A stretch of 39,246 nt of DNA from the NCBI GenBank assembly GCA_040756415.1, contig JBFLYZ010000033.1, positions 1 to 39,246 of the forward strand, read 5' to 3'. Positions 25,489 through 34,099 of this stretch are shown one piece after another. A program made the translations under genes and the position numbers. The notes below the pieces were generated by a model. The model saw only the letters and a list, made by a program, of their open reading frames with translations, did no database searches and was not told the DNA's origin. The stretch is from JBFLYZ01 sp040756415. GTDB lineage: Bacteria > Bacteroidota > Bacteroidia > JADZBD01. How positions within the stretch are numbered: position 1 is the first letter of the stretch; every line of letters starts with the position of its first letter.

Positions 25489-26526
25489 ATGAAAAAAAGT
25501 ATCGTACTACCCCTTCTGCTTGTTGCCGGGCTGGCCTGCGCATACGGGCATGAGGCCGACAGCCTGTACCATGTCGATCACTCGCTGCGCGGGATCTTCA
25601 GCGGCCATGGCAGCGAAGAGTTCGTTTGCTACAAGCAGAGCCACCGTAATTTTTTCTTCATCACTTTCGGCATGGTGGGCCTGCTGGGAGTGGTCGTATT
25701 CAGCCGGTACAAGACCAAAAAGAACCTGGCCGCCAAGCTGGAAGAGAAGAACCGGATCATCGAGGAGAAGAACAAGGATATAGTCGACAGTATCAACTAT
25801 GCCAAGCGCATACAGGAGGCCATACTTCCCGAGCCAGCGGAGTTCAGCAGTCTTTTTCCTGAATCATTCGTGCTGTACCGGCCCAAGGATATCGTGAGCG
25901 GTGATTTTTACTGGGTAGGAGAGAAGAACGGCCGTATTGTTTTGGCCGCTGCCGACTGTACGGGCCATGGCGTGCCGGGCGCCTTTATGAGCATGATCGG
26001 CAATGCTTTCCTGAACGAGATAGTAATGGAGAAAGGCGTGGTGTCGCCCGATGAGATTCTGGGCCATTTACGCGAAAAGATCATGAAGGCCCTGAAGCAG
26101 GGGGGCGGCAGCGAGACCAGGGACGGCATGGATATTTCCCTCATCAGCATGGAAAAGAGCAGCGGGAAGCTGGATTACGCTGGCGCGAACAACCCGCTGT
26201 GGGTTGTACGCGGCAAGGCCGTTGAAGAGCTCAAGGCCGATAAGCAGCCCATAGGCATCACGGCCGGTGACAGCCTGCCTTTCAGAAAACAGAGCATAAG
26301 CGTTCAAAAAGGCGATTGCATTTACCTGTTCACTGACGGCTATGCCGACCAGTTCGGGGGAAAGGACGGGAAGAAGTTCAAGTACAAACCCCTGCAGGCG
26401 CTGCTGGCAGGGAACAGCGCCTTGCCGATGAATGAGCAGAAAAAGCTGCTTGACCGGACCTTTACTGAATGGAAAGGCAACCTCGAGCAGGTAGACGATG
26501 TGCTGATCATCGGCTTTCGCGCATGA
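25489..26526 (+). CDS. Minimal membrane-anchored SpoIIE phosphatase
   Basis: A 345-residue protein: signal-like N-terminus (1-20), only about 30 periplasmic residues, one membrane helix (about 54-72), then a coiled coil with KNKDIVDSINYAKRIQEAILP-type linker (95-114). The phosphatase domain is complete: GDFYW (138-142), DCTGHGVPG (156-164), DGMD (212-215), FTDG (281-284) and DD (336-337). It lacks the TPR sensor of its upstream neighbour, while the linker and catalytic domain are very similar, suggesting tandem duplication with sensor loss. It could heterodimerise with the TPR version through the coiled coil (inference). It starts 11 bp after the previous stop. Confidence 0.93.
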   Translation: MKKSIVLPLLLVAGLACAYGHEADSLYHVDHSLRGIFSGHGSEEFVCYKQSHRNFFFITFGMVGLLGVVVFSRYKTKKNLAAKLEEKNRIIEEKNKDIVDSINYAKRIQEAILPEPAEFSSLFPESFVLYRPKDIVSGDFYWVGEKNGRIVLAAADCTGHGVPGAFMSMIGNAFLNEIVMEKGVVSPDEILGHLREKIMKALKQGGGSETRDGMDISLISMEKSSGKLDYAGANNPLWVVRGKAVEELKADKQPIGITAGDSLPFRKQSISVQKGDCIYLFTDGYADQFGGKDGKKFKYKPLQALLAGNSALPMNEQKKLLDRTFTEWKGNLEQVDDVLIIGFRA

Positions 26527-26548
26527 GGAATGGCGCGGTCGCCCTCAT
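26523..26548. terminator. Weak hairpin over two convergent stop codons
   Basis: ATGAG (26523-26527) pairs with CTCAT (26544-26548), with an inner GGCG/CGCC stem. It covers the stop codons of both convergent genes. There is no T-tract, so termination is uncertain. Confidence 0.3.
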
Positions 26549-27375
26549 TCGATCAGCAGTTTTCTCACGATAACAGTTCCGCTGGTATAATAGACGCAGG
26601 TATAGATCCCTGGCCGTACTGCGGCCAAAGCGATGCTGTGCCCGCCCGCGTTCAGTTTCCAGCATCCCGCTTCCTGCCCGAGCAGGCTGGTCAGCTTAAG
26701 CATTCCATCGCTGGGGGCGGTGATCCGCAACTGGCCCGATGAGACATGCACATCAAGCGGCACGTCAGAAGAAACGGAGGACATGCCGGTGGTCATATCG
26801 GTGTAGTAGACTGTAATGCGGATATGATCGATGGATGAGATCACCGGTGTGCCGTTGCCGAAACAAGTATAGCTGATGGAGGCGAAAGCGATCCCGAAGT
26901 TGGCGGCATTGATGTCCGCTGGCGTCCAGGTAGTGCCCCAGAGGTAGGCAGGTCCTCCATAGGTGGAGTAGGTATCGATAAAAGGCCAGTTGGCCGGGGT
27001 AGCCTGGTCGGTGCCGGTCGTCACTCCTCCCTTGATGATGCGCACGCCATTGTCCTGCACCATGCTGTTGGCGCTTGCTTTTTTTTCTATCTCTACCACG
27101 ATCCCATCGATGGTAGCCGTTGCCGGGATAGAAAATCCGAAATTGGCAGCTTCGAGGCAGCGCGTGTTCATGTCGCAGCAATCGCAATGCGAAGCGGTGG
27201 CATACACGTTATCGCTGGCGAATATATTGCCGGCCGGAAGGTAATCGGTCGGGCTGCTGAATGCGAAAGGGCAGGAGGTATTGGCGGCCGAGCTCGGGTT
27301 CAGCGGGCCCTCCGAACTCTGGCAGAACAGCGTACAACCGGCCGGCAGAAAAAGGAAGAGGATAAAATTTTTCAT
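26545..27375 (-). CDS. Secreted protein with T9SS sorting domain
   Basis: A 276-residue exported protein, started at the ATG at 27375, which gives a signal peptide (MKNFILFLFLPAGCTLFCQ). Residues about 35-200 form a beta-sandwich-like region with phrases seen in other Bacteroidota secreted proteins: NFGFSIPATATIDGIVVEI, a WG plus TWTPADIN stretch, and SIDHIRITVYYTD. It contains an unusual cysteine cluster HCDCCDMNTRC (63-73). The last 70 residues (SGQLRITAPSDGMLKLTSL to GTVIVRKLLIE) look like a T9SS type-A C-terminal sorting domain, although the usual PNP opening is missing. Function is unknown; it is a cell-surface or secreted protein. The PorV gene in the same window supports the export route. 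Confidence 0.85.
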   Translation of the reverse strand: MKNFILFLFLPAGCTLFCQSSEGPLNPSSAANTSCPFAFSSPTDYLPAGNIFASDNVYATASHCDCCDMNTRCLEAANFGFSIPATATIDGIVVEIEKKASANSMVQDNGVRIIKGGVTTGTDQATPANWPFIDTYSTYGGPAYLWGTTWTPADINAANFGIAFASISYTCFGNGTPVISSIDHIRITVYYTDMTTGMSSVSSDVPLDVHVSSGQLRITAPSDGMLKLTSLLGQEAGCWKLNAGGHSIALAAVRPGIYTCVYYTSGTVIVRKLLIE

Positions 27376-27393
27376 CAGTTGGATAGGTTTATC

Positions 27394-27423
27394 CAAAATT
27401 AAGAAGTTTCGCGTCAAATCCAT
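27394..27423 (-). promoter_or_regulatory. Promoter of the minus-strand T9SS cargo gene
   Basis: On the minus strand, ATGG (27420-27423), an 18 bp spacer, then TAATTTTG (27394-27401), an exact -7 match. The ATG at 27375 follows after 18 bp. It abuts the divergent -7 box at 27423. Confidence 0.5.
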
Positions 27424-27430
27424 ACCTTTA
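27423..27430 (+). promoter_or_regulatory. -7 box of the plus-strand T9SS cargo gene
   Basis: TACCTTTA, one mismatch to TAnnTTTG, only 4 bp before the ATG at 27435. The transcript would be leaderless or nearly so. The two divergent promoters share about 59 bp. Confidence 0.35.
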
Positions 27431-27434
27431 AAAT

Positions 27435-28610
27435 ATGAAAGGTATTTATTGCACGGCAGCGGTGCTGCTTTCGCTCAGCCTGAGCGGGCAGAACACGCCT
27501 TTTGCAATCTGGGAGGACCAGGCCAACTCTGTTTATCGCTTCGTAAAAATGGATGCGACAACGGGCACCCGGACCAACATAGCCATCCTGCCCAATATGA
27601 CGGGTTTCATGGCGGGCGATATTTCAGCCCTTAATACCGACAGTAATTACTACCATTACGGAGTGTTGTGGAATTCGAATTATTATTTTATAACGATCGA
27701 CCTGGGCACCGGGGCTGTGGTCTATAGCGCGCAGCTCAACGCACAGATCGCTGGCATTGAGTATAACTGCGCGGATTCCGCTCTTTATGGCATACGCTTC
27801 GCGGGCACCACGCATTATTTCATGAAGATCGATCCGGCTTCGGGAGCGATCACCGTCATCTCGCAGATCCCGGGCGCCACTGCGACCTTCATAGGTAATG
27901 TGAGTCTCGATGTGGCCAGGCAGCGCTATATCTTTAAGGCGCAAACTCCCACCGGCCCGCGCCTGAAAGCGCTGGATATTGCCTCCGGCAATGTGGTTTA
28001 CGACAATCCATTCCCGGATAATGTTTCGGCACATAAATACAGCCTTACGGATTCGGCTGTATACGGCCTGTGGGAAGATAATAACCTGTTCAAGCTGGAA
28101 AAGATAGACTATACGAATGGCACCCACAGCACCGTGGCCGTGCTTAACGGTATTTCTCCAGGTCTTTACCTTGACTGCTACAGCATCAACCCTAACGGTG
28201 AGTATACGTTCAGAGGCTTCAGCGGCAGCACCCCTACCATCTTTACGCTCGATGCCGGTACCGGGCTGATCATCAACAGCAGCCCATGCCCCGACAATGC
28301 ATTCGGGTATGAAGAGCCGCTTTGCGCGGGCGCGCCTTCATCGGTGAATGGGTCCGGACCGGTGCTTTCCTTTTCGGTATGGCCTAATCCAGCAAAAGAC
28401 CGCGTTCAGATCTGTCTTCCCGATGATGTTGCGCTGGACTTAGCAATAAGCCTTTACACCGGCACGGGCCAGCTTTTATCCACGCTTCATGTTCAAAGTA
28501 CGGACGGCAAGGCCGGCATAGACCTTTTTCCCTACCCTGCGGGCCTTTATTTCCTGGTTATAAGGTCAGCCAATACACTGTATACCAGCAAATTGGTTAT
28601 TGACTTATAA
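27435..28610 (+). CDS. Secreted repeat protein with T9SS sorting domain
   Basis: A 391-residue exported protein with a signal peptide (MKGIYCTAAVLLSLSLSG, then QNTPF). Residues about 25-300 contain repeated units of roughly 50 residues, each with a turn such as DLGTGAVVY, DPASGAITV, DIASGNVVY, DYTNGTHST or DAGTGLIIN followed by an aromatic strand (YGI, YIF, YGL, YTF). This pattern suggests a beta-propeller. The C-terminus is a canonical T9SS type-A sorting domain: FSVWPNPAKDRVQI at about 318, then GQLLSTLHV, FPYPAGLYFLVIR and TSKLVIDL. The function of the propeller is unknown. Confidence 0.88.
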   Translation: MKGIYCTAAVLLSLSLSGQNTPFAIWEDQANSVYRFVKMDATTGTRTNIAILPNMTGFMAGDISALNTDSNYYHYGVLWNSNYYFITIDLGTGAVVYSAQLNAQIAGIEYNCADSALYGIRFAGTTHYFMKIDPASGAITVISQIPGATATFIGNVSLDVARQRYIFKAQTPTGPRLKALDIASGNVVYDNPFPDNVSAHKYSLTDSAVYGLWEDNNLFKLEKIDYTNGTHSTVAVLNGISPGLYLDCYSINPNGEYTFRGFSGSTPTIFTLDAGTGLIINSSPCPDNAFGYEEPLCAGAPSSVNGSGPVLSFSVWPNPAKDRVQICLPDDVALDLAISLYTGTGQLLSTLHVQSTDGKAGIDLFPYPAGLYFLVIRSANTLYTSKLVIDL

Positions 28611-28708
28611 TTACCCTTCTTTCTCTAATCAGATTAACGTTTTCATTGAAAATCTTACATGCGTAAGCGCTCCAGGGGTTTTACCGTACCGGCTGTGAGC
28701 GGTCTTCA

Positions 28709-28716
28709 TTCTTTTG
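28709..28716 (+). promoter_or_regulatory. Possible -7 box of the histidine kinase gene
   Basis: TTCTTTTG, one mismatch to TAnnTTTG, 7 bp before the ATG at 28724. The same octamer followed by TA precedes asnS. No clear -33 box. The rest of the 113 bp gap shows no gene or terminator. Confidence 0.35.
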
Positions 28717-28723
28717 TAAGATA

Positions 28724-31700
28724 ATGAACAACAATTCAGAGACGGGGAAGGGTTTTTACATTTTCTCAAGGATGACTGGTGCATTGGTAGTGCTGGCATC
28801 TGCAATCATTCATTTCGGTCTGTTTTCCCTGCCTGTTAAAGATTATTCCGGTATCGGAAGCCTTTCGGCCATTTGCTTCGGTTTGCTGGGCGCATCATTG
28901 ATATTGGTCTCGCGCGTGGCCGTCACAAGGGCAGCCGCGCAGATCGTGACCCTGCTCTGCCTGGCCTCTTCGGTGCTGGCCTGCCTGGGATTACTGGATG
29001 GCCTGAAAGTGTACGAGCTGTTTGATAAGTGGCGAATATCCATAGCTTCTGCCACTGGCGTGCTGTTGATCAGCGCTGCGTTTGTGCTTCATGCCTGGAG
29101 GCTGTCGCAGCGCCTGGTTTTGACGCTCAATACCCTGGTGCTGATCATTGTGCTTATCACCTTTGCCGAATACATTTATAATGCCGATCTGTTCAGGGGG
29201 GCTTATGATATAATCACTCCTTCCTTTCGATCCTGTATTCTTTTCTTTTTGCTGAGTGCCGCCCTGTTCGCGCTGAATCATAACAGCCGTACGATCAATC
29301 TGCTTTCAAGCGATAGCCGTGCCGGCAAAACGGTGCGGCTGATTCTGCCTTTTGCAGTGCTTGTTCCTCTTGTGCTCGGATGGTTCAGGCTGAAGGGCCA
29401 GGAAATGGGGCTGTATGATACCAATTTCGGGCTTTCCATCCTTGCCCTGGCCAATATCGTTGTTCTTTCAGGGGTGATCATCGTCAGCGGGGTCTATTTT
29501 GCCAGCATGGAGTATGAGCAGCGCAAAACACTAGTCGCCCTTGAAGAGAACGAGCAGCATCTTCGCATGGTGCTGGAAGCCGGGCTTATGGTGGCCATGG
29601 ACATGGATTTCACCACGGGTCTTGTACGTTTTTCATCCAGCGCCCGGAACATTCTTGGAATAGATATCGATAATAAAAACGTATCTGAGATCATGGCGGC
29701 CTATGTGCATCCCGAAGACAGGGCCAATATAAAGAGTTTGCTCGCTCCTTCGAACAGAGGGTTGCTTAACGATCTCCAGTTCCGGATCATCCGGCCCGAT
29801 TCAGGCAGAACGGTATGGGTCGAGCTCAGGGGCGAAGGGCTTTATGATACCCGCGGATGTATGGTGCGTCTGCGCGGCCTGCTCACCGACATTACTTCGC
29901 GTAAGGCGGCCGAGGAAAGGCTAAGGGAAAGCGTCAAGCGCATTTCGGATTACAAGCACGCCCTGGATGAGTCGTGTATCGTGTCCGTCACTGATCATAA
30001 AGGCATCATCCGGCATGTCAATGATAATTTTTGCAGGACATCCAAGTATGGAAGCGAAGAGCTGATCGGGAAGGACCACCGGATCATCAATTCAGGGTAT
30101 CATTCAAAGGAATTCTTCCGCAGCATGTGGACCACCATTTCGGGCGGTAATGTATGGAGGGGCGAGATCCGTAACAAAGCGAAGGATGGAAGCATTTATT
30201 GGGTGGACACGACCATCGTGCCCTTTATCGGTGAAGAAGGCAAACCTTACCAGTATTTGACCATACGCACGGATATCACCGAGCGTAAAGCGTTCGAGTT
30301 CAAACTGGAAAAGAATACGTTCGAACTGATCCGCATCAAGAACGAACTGGAGCGGAGCGAGGAGAGGCTGAAAGAGGCCCAACTGATCGGCCGTATGGGC
30401 AACTGGGAAGTAGACCTGCTTAACCAGCGCAGCACCTGGTCGGACGAGACATACCGTATACTGGGTTTCGAACCGGGGGAGGTTGGGCCTTCGGTAGAGC
30501 AATTCCTTTCCTGCGTTCATGCGGATGATGTTCAGTTGGTGAGGCAGCGCATTGAAAGCGCGGCCTTGTTCTGCGACCGCGACCCTTTCCATTACCGGGT
30601 GATCAGGCAGGATGGCAGTATGCTGTATGTAGCTTCGCAGAACAGCGCGGAGCTCAGCGAAGACGGGCAGGCTTGCCGCATCTACGGCACCATACAGGAT
30701 GTGACCGAGGAAAAGCGCGCTGAAGAGGAGCTCAACAGGCTATCGCAGCGCCTGCTGCTCGCTACGAAGTCAGCGCACATAGGCATATTCGACCTGCACC
30801 TGGACAGCTATGCCCTTACCTGGGATGACAATATGTACGCTTTATATGAGGTGAGCCGTGAAACGGTTACTGATCCGGTTGCGTTCATGTGCAGTATTAT
30901 GCATCCGGATGATATGCCGCTTTTGCGGTCGAGGATGGAGGCTGCGCTCAGCGGCAGGGAGGAGTTTCACGTTACTTTCCGCGTGTTGCTTCCGGAAGGC
31001 AAGCTGCGTTATGTTCAGGCGCATGCCATGGTGGTGCGCGATCCGGATGGCCGTCCTGTCAATATGATCGGTGTCAACTGGGATATCACCTCGCAGAAGA
31101 TGGCCGAAGAGAAGCTGAAAGCGGCCAACAAAGAGCTGGAAACGTTTATCTATAAGGTTTCGCATGACCTGAGGGGCCCGCTGGCATCCATCATCGGCCT
31201 CACCCAGCTCAGCAAGGCCGAACAAAGGGCCGATCAGCTCTCCGATTATGTTGATATGATCGATGCCTCAGCTAAAAAGCTGGATGCCACCCTGGTGGGA
31301 CTTGCCAAGAGCATGACCATAAAGGATGCGGGCAGCTTCGGTGACAGGATCGATTTTGCTGAACTGATCACCGATACGATGAAGCGCTTTGCCAACTATG
31401 ACGGGTTTTCGCAAATGAACATCTTCCAGAAGGTGGAGCTGAAAAAAGAATTTGTATCCAGCAAACTGATCGTTGAATCGGTGATGCAGAATATGATCGA
31501 GAACGCGGTGAAGTACCGCAAGCTGAATATCGCCAACCCGGAGTTAAAGATCACCGTCATGGAAAACGGAACGGGGATCAAAGCCATTTTCGAGGATAAC
31601 GGCATCGGTATCGATGAAGTCATGCAGCCGAGGGTCTTCGATATGTACTTCAGGGCTACGCAGGAGGCCAAGGGCTCGGGGCTGGGGCTGTACCTGGTTA

Positions 31701-31792
31701 AAAAAGGCGTAGAAAGGCTGGGCGGAAAGATCAGCCTCGAGAGCGAGAAGGGCAAGGGCAGCAAGTTTACGGTTTGGCTGCCCAGGAACTGA
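28724..31792 (+). CDS. Membrane multi-PAS sensor histidine kinase
   Basis: A 1022-residue kinase. Residues 1-262 hold about eight hydrophobic helices, an integral membrane sensor of unrecognised type. Four PAS/PAC units follow at about 274-395, 405-522, 545-665 and 675-795, each ending in a PAC-like phrase (GLLTDITSRKAAEE, IRTDITERKAFE, IQDVTEEKRAEE, VNWDITSQKMAEE). The HisKA H-box is FIYKVSHDLRGPL with His814. The ATPase domain has the N-box NMIENAVKY (923-931), G1 DNGIGID (958-964) and G2 GSGLGLYLVKKG (984-995). There is no receiver or output domain, and no response regulator gene in the window, so it is an orphan by location. The kinase is expected to be active. The ligand is unknown; PAS domains may bind heme, flavin or small molecules. 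Confidence 0.94.
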   Translation: MNNNSETGKGFYIFSRMTGALVVLASAIIHFGLFSLPVKDYSGIGSLSAICFGLLGASLILVSRVAVTRAAAQIVTLLCLASSVLACLGLLDGLKVYELFDKWRISIASATGVLLISAAFVLHAWRLSQRLVLTLNTLVLIIVLITFAEYIYNADLFRGAYDIITPSFRSCILFFLLSAALFALNHNSRTINLLSSDSRAGKTVRLILPFAVLVPLVLGWFRLKGQEMGLYDTNFGLSILALANIVVLSGVIIVSGVYFASMEYEQRKTLVALEENEQHLRMVLEAGLMVAMDMDFTTGLVRFSSSARNILGIDIDNKNVSEIMAAYVHPEDRANIKSLLAPSNRGLLNDLQFRIIRPDSGRTVWVELRGEGLYDTRGCMVRLRGLLTDITSRKAAEERLRESVKRISDYKHALDESCIVSVTDHKGIIRHVNDNFCRTSKYGSEELIGKDHRIINSGYHSKEFFRSMWTTISGGNVWRGEIRNKAKDGSIYWVDTTIVPFIGEEGKPYQYLTIRTDITERKAFEFKLEKNTFELIRIKNELERSEERLKEAQLIGRMGNWEVDLLNQRSTWSDETYRILGFEPGEVGPSVEQFLSCVHADDVQLVRQRIESAALFCDRDPFHYRVIRQDGSMLYVASQNSAELSEDGQACRIYGTIQDVTEEKRAEEELNRLSQRLLLATKSAHIGIFDLHLDSYALTWDDNMYALYEVSRETVTDPVAFMCSIMHPDDMPLLRSRMEAALSGREEFHVTFRVLLPEGKLRYVQAHAMVVRDPDGRPVNMIGVNWDITSQKMAEEKLKAANKELETFIYKVSHDLRGPLASIIGLTQLSKAEQRADQLSDYVDMIDASAKKLDATLVGLAKSMTIKDAGSFGDRIDFAELITDTMKRFANYDGFSQMNIFQKVELKKEFVSSKLIVESVMQNMIENAVKYRKLNIANPELKITVMENGTGIKAIFEDNGIGIDEVMQPRVFDMYFRATQEAKGSGLGLYLVKKGVERLGGKISLESEKGKGSKFTVWLPRN

Positions 31793-32048
31793 GCGTACTG
31801 CCGCCTTTTTCTGAGGAGAAACCATCCGGGAGTCTCCTGCCTGAACTATCCAGGTCCATAAAAATATTAATCCTGTCTTGAGGCCGATGCGCTTGTCTTC
31901 AGCCGATTCCTGTTTCCGGACGTGTTGGGGCTGGCGCTTTTCCCCGCTAAAGGGAAGTTTCTACTCAACCTGTTCGCGCCTGGCATCGCAATTCTCATTG
32001 AAGCGCATTGGCATGTTTATGGCCTTGCTGCCGGTAAAAGTGATAACG
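31793..32048. other. Intergenic stretch without recognisable gene
   Basis: 256 bp between the kinase and a small lipoprotein gene. The lipoprotein reading frame stays open back to about 31878, but that translation (rich in R, S, C and W, no signal before the ATG at 32049) does not look like protein. I see no tRNA, clear terminator or promoter box. Confidence 0.5.
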
Positions 32049-32231
32049 ATGAAAACCGTTCTGAAAGCAATCGTCTTTTTAAACCTGTTAATTATTCCGC
32101 TCAGCGCCTGTACCAATGCCGAACGCGGACCGGATGTCATGGAACGCATCGACAGCCTGAACAAGGATAAGGTATCGCCCCGGGAAGAGCCTCCGCGGGC
32201 CAATGACACCATGCGTACCGGCATGCCATGA
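32049..32231 (+). CDS. Small lipoprotein of unknown function
   Basis: A 60-residue protein started at the ATG at 32049. The signal MKTVLKAIVFLNLLIIPLSAC ends in a lipobox (LSAC) with the acylated cysteine at residue 21. The mature part is only 40 residues, charged and proline-containing (VSPREEPPRANDT), and probably disordered. No family is recognisable. There is no strong promoter box immediately upstream. The coding call rests on the good lipoprotein signal and reading frame; its short length makes it less certain than its neighbours. Confidence 0.55.
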   Translation: MKTVLKAIVFLNLLIIPLSACTNAERGPDVMERIDSLNKDKVSPREEPPRANDTMRTGMP

Positions 32232-32255
32232 CGAGTAAGGCTGCGATCGATGGGT

Positions 32256-32280
32256 GGGAAAATAATTTTCCCCGCTAAGC
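32256..32280. repeat. Tandem palindromes between lipoprotein and propeller genes
   Basis: GGGAAAATAATTTTCCC (32256-32272) is a perfect 8 bp inverted repeat around one base. It is followed by GCTAAGC (32274-32280). It could be an operator or, as RNA, a 7 bp hairpin after the lipoprotein gene. It lies 53 bp upstream of the -7 box of the next gene. Confidence 0.4.
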
Positions 32281-32332
32281 GATGCCAAATCCTCCGTCAG
32301 CGAAAATCTGGCGCAAAGGCAGGGGCATGAAA

Positions 32333-32340
32333 TAACTTTG
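32333..32340 (+). promoter_or_regulatory. -7 box of the propeller gene
   Basis: TAACTTTG matches TAnnTTTG exactly, 38 bp before the ATG at 32379. No convincing -33 box. Confidence 0.5.
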
Positions 32341-32378
32341 AGCCGTAATTGTGCCGCCTGATCAAAAACCGGGACTCA

Positions 32379-34097
32379 ATGAAAAGCTCTACTTTTTTCC
32401 GTAACACGTTTTTATTTTTTGTTTTTGTTGGGTGGGCAGCCCTGCAGGGCTTCGCGCAGCCCGGCTTCACCTGGGCAAAACAGTTGGGCGGCAGTTCAGA
32501 AGAGGCCTGCACTTCAGTGGCGACCGATGATCGCGGTCATGTTTATGCCGCGGGTTATTTTACCGGGGTTGCCGATCTCGACCCCGGCCCCGGCAGCTAT
32601 GTTTTCACATCGGTGAATGCCTGCGATGCCTATATCGCCAAACTGGATACGGGCGGGAACCTGGTGTGGGCCCGGCAGTTGGGCAACAACCGTTCGCCCG
32701 ATGTGGCGAACAGCGTGGCGGTTGACAAGACGGGGAACGTATATATCACCGGGCGCTTTTCTGATACGGCCGATATGGATCCGGGGCCGGGCGTATTTAA
32801 CCTGGTGGCGGCCGGCTGCTGGGATATTTTTGTGCTCAGGCTCGATGCTTTCGGAAATCTTATCTGGGCCAGGCAAATGGGCGGAAGCCTTTGGGACGAA
32901 GGCAATGCCATAACGGTCGATCCTGCAGGGAACATTTATATAGCGGGCAGTTTTCTTTCTACGGTCGATTTCGACCCGGGCAGCGGCATAGTGAACCTGA
33001 CCAGCGCGGGCAGCGAAGATGCGTTCATCTGCAAGCTGAGCGCTTCGGGCAGCCTGGTATGGGCCGCGCAACTGGGCGGCAGCTCGGGCGAACAGGCCAA
33101 TTCCCTGGCGCTCGATGCAGCGGGCAATGTGTACAGTTGCGGGTTTTTCCGCGGCATAGCCGATTTCGATCCGGGAAACGGGATCTATACGCTCAGCGCG
33201 GCCGGGGGCGCATCCGATATTTTTATCAGCAAGCTGGATGGGGCAGGCAACTTCTCCTGGGCCAGGCAGATCGGTGGCGCATCGTGCGAAGAGGCCCGCG
33301 CGATCGCGGTTGACGGACCGGGCAATGTATATACTACGGGTAGTTTTTACGGAACGGTAGATTTTGATCCGGGTGCGGGGTCGTACTTGCTGAATGCCAC
33401 AAGTACGGCCTGGCACGCGGCAGCGTTTGTGAGCAAGCTCGATGCCAGCGGCAGTTTTGTATGGGCAAGAAAATTCGGAGATGCGGAAATGGCTTCGGGC
33501 CACGGCATCGGGGTGGATCATTCAGGCAATGTGTACACCACCGGTAAATTCTTCGGAACTACCGATTTCGATCCCGGCACCGGCAGCTTTTATCTCTCGC
33601 CCACGGGAAACAACGGCACGGAATCGGCCTATATCAGCCGCCTGGACGCGGCAGGCAATTTCAATTGGGCCCAGGCGCTGGGCAGCGTCAGCGCGGGACT
33701 TACGCTGGCGCTCGATAACTGGAGCACCGTTTATACTGCGGGATATTTTATGCACAACGTGGATTTTGATCCGGGATCAGGAATATATATGCTCAGCGCG
33801 GCCGGCAGCCTGGATGCCTATGTGCACAAGGTGAGCCAGGCCCAATACCTGTCAGCGGATGAGCATGCGCCCGGCCGCAGTTTCTTTATTGGCCCCAATC
33901 CCTCTTCAGGAGAAATTACCATACGCGGGGTGGTATTGCCCATGCATATAGAGGTGTATTCCGCATCGGGAGAGCGGGCGGGGGTTTACCGCTCCGATGA
34001 GGATATTTACCGGCTGACCCTGCCGCGGGGCATCTGGCTCCTGCGCATTTACGGGCGCGATGGAGCAAGCAGAACAGAAAAGGTGGTGATGCAATGA
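32379..34097 (+). CDS. Secreted seven-repeat beta-propeller protein, T9SS cargo
   Basis: A 572-residue exported protein, started at the ATG at 32379, which gives a signal peptide ending near GFAQPG. The body is seven repeats of roughly 55-65 residues, similar to SBBP repeats. Each has a GNVY(I/T)xGxF strand, a DxDPGxG turn (DLDPGPG, DMDPGPG, DFDPGSG, DFDPGNG, DFDPGAG, DFDPGTG, DFDPGSG) and a closing xxKLDxxGxxxWA strand. Seven units fit one closed seven-bladed propeller. The acidic DxDPGxG turns could bind calcium (inference). The C-terminus (about 500-572) is a T9SS type-A sorting domain: FFIGPNPSSGEITI, then MHIEVYSASGERAGVY, RGIWLLRIYG and RTEKVVMQ. It ends 2 bp from the convergent porV stop. 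The ligand or surface role is unknown. Confidence 0.9.
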   Translation: MKSSTFFRNTFLFFVFVGWAALQGFAQPGFTWAKQLGGSSEEACTSVATDDRGHVYAAGYFTGVADLDPGPGSYVFTSVNACDAYIAKLDTGGNLVWARQLGNNRSPDVANSVAVDKTGNVYITGRFSDTADMDPGPGVFNLVAAGCWDIFVLRLDAFGNLIWARQMGGSLWDEGNAITVDPAGNIYIAGSFLSTVDFDPGSGIVNLTSAGSEDAFICKLSASGSLVWAAQLGGSSGEQANSLALDAAGNVYSCGFFRGIADFDPGNGIYTLSAAGGASDIFISKLDGAGNFSWARQIGGASCEEARAIAVDGPGNVYTTGSFYGTVDFDPGAGSYLLNATSTAWHAAAFVSKLDASGSFVWARKFGDAEMASGHGIGVDHSGNVYTTGKFFGTTDFDPGTGSFYLSPTGNNGTESAYISRLDAAGNFNWAQALGSVSAGLTLALDNWSTVYTAGYFMHNVDFDPGSGIYMLSAAGSLDAYVHKVSQAQYLSADEHAPGRSFFIGPNPSSGEITIRGVVLPMHIEVYSASGERAGVYRSDEDIYRLTLPRGIWLLRIYGRDGASRTEKVVMQ

Positions 34098-34099
34098 TT

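Noticed and set aside
31878..32048. Upstream extension of the small lipoprotein frame
   Set aside because: The extension translates to an R/S/C/W-rich segment with no signal, and it would bury the lipoprotein signal at 32049 inside the protein.
31938..32278. 13 bp direct repeat TTTTCCCCGCTAA flanking the small lipoprotein gene (31938-31950 and 32266-32278)
   Set aside because: Several 13-mer repeats are expected by chance in a 39 kb window. No inverted ends, transposase or target duplication accompanies it.
32520..33830. Regularly spaced repeats that could suggest a repeat array
   Set aside because: They are coding repeats of the seven-unit propeller protein with variable DNA sequence, not CRISPR or satellite repeats.
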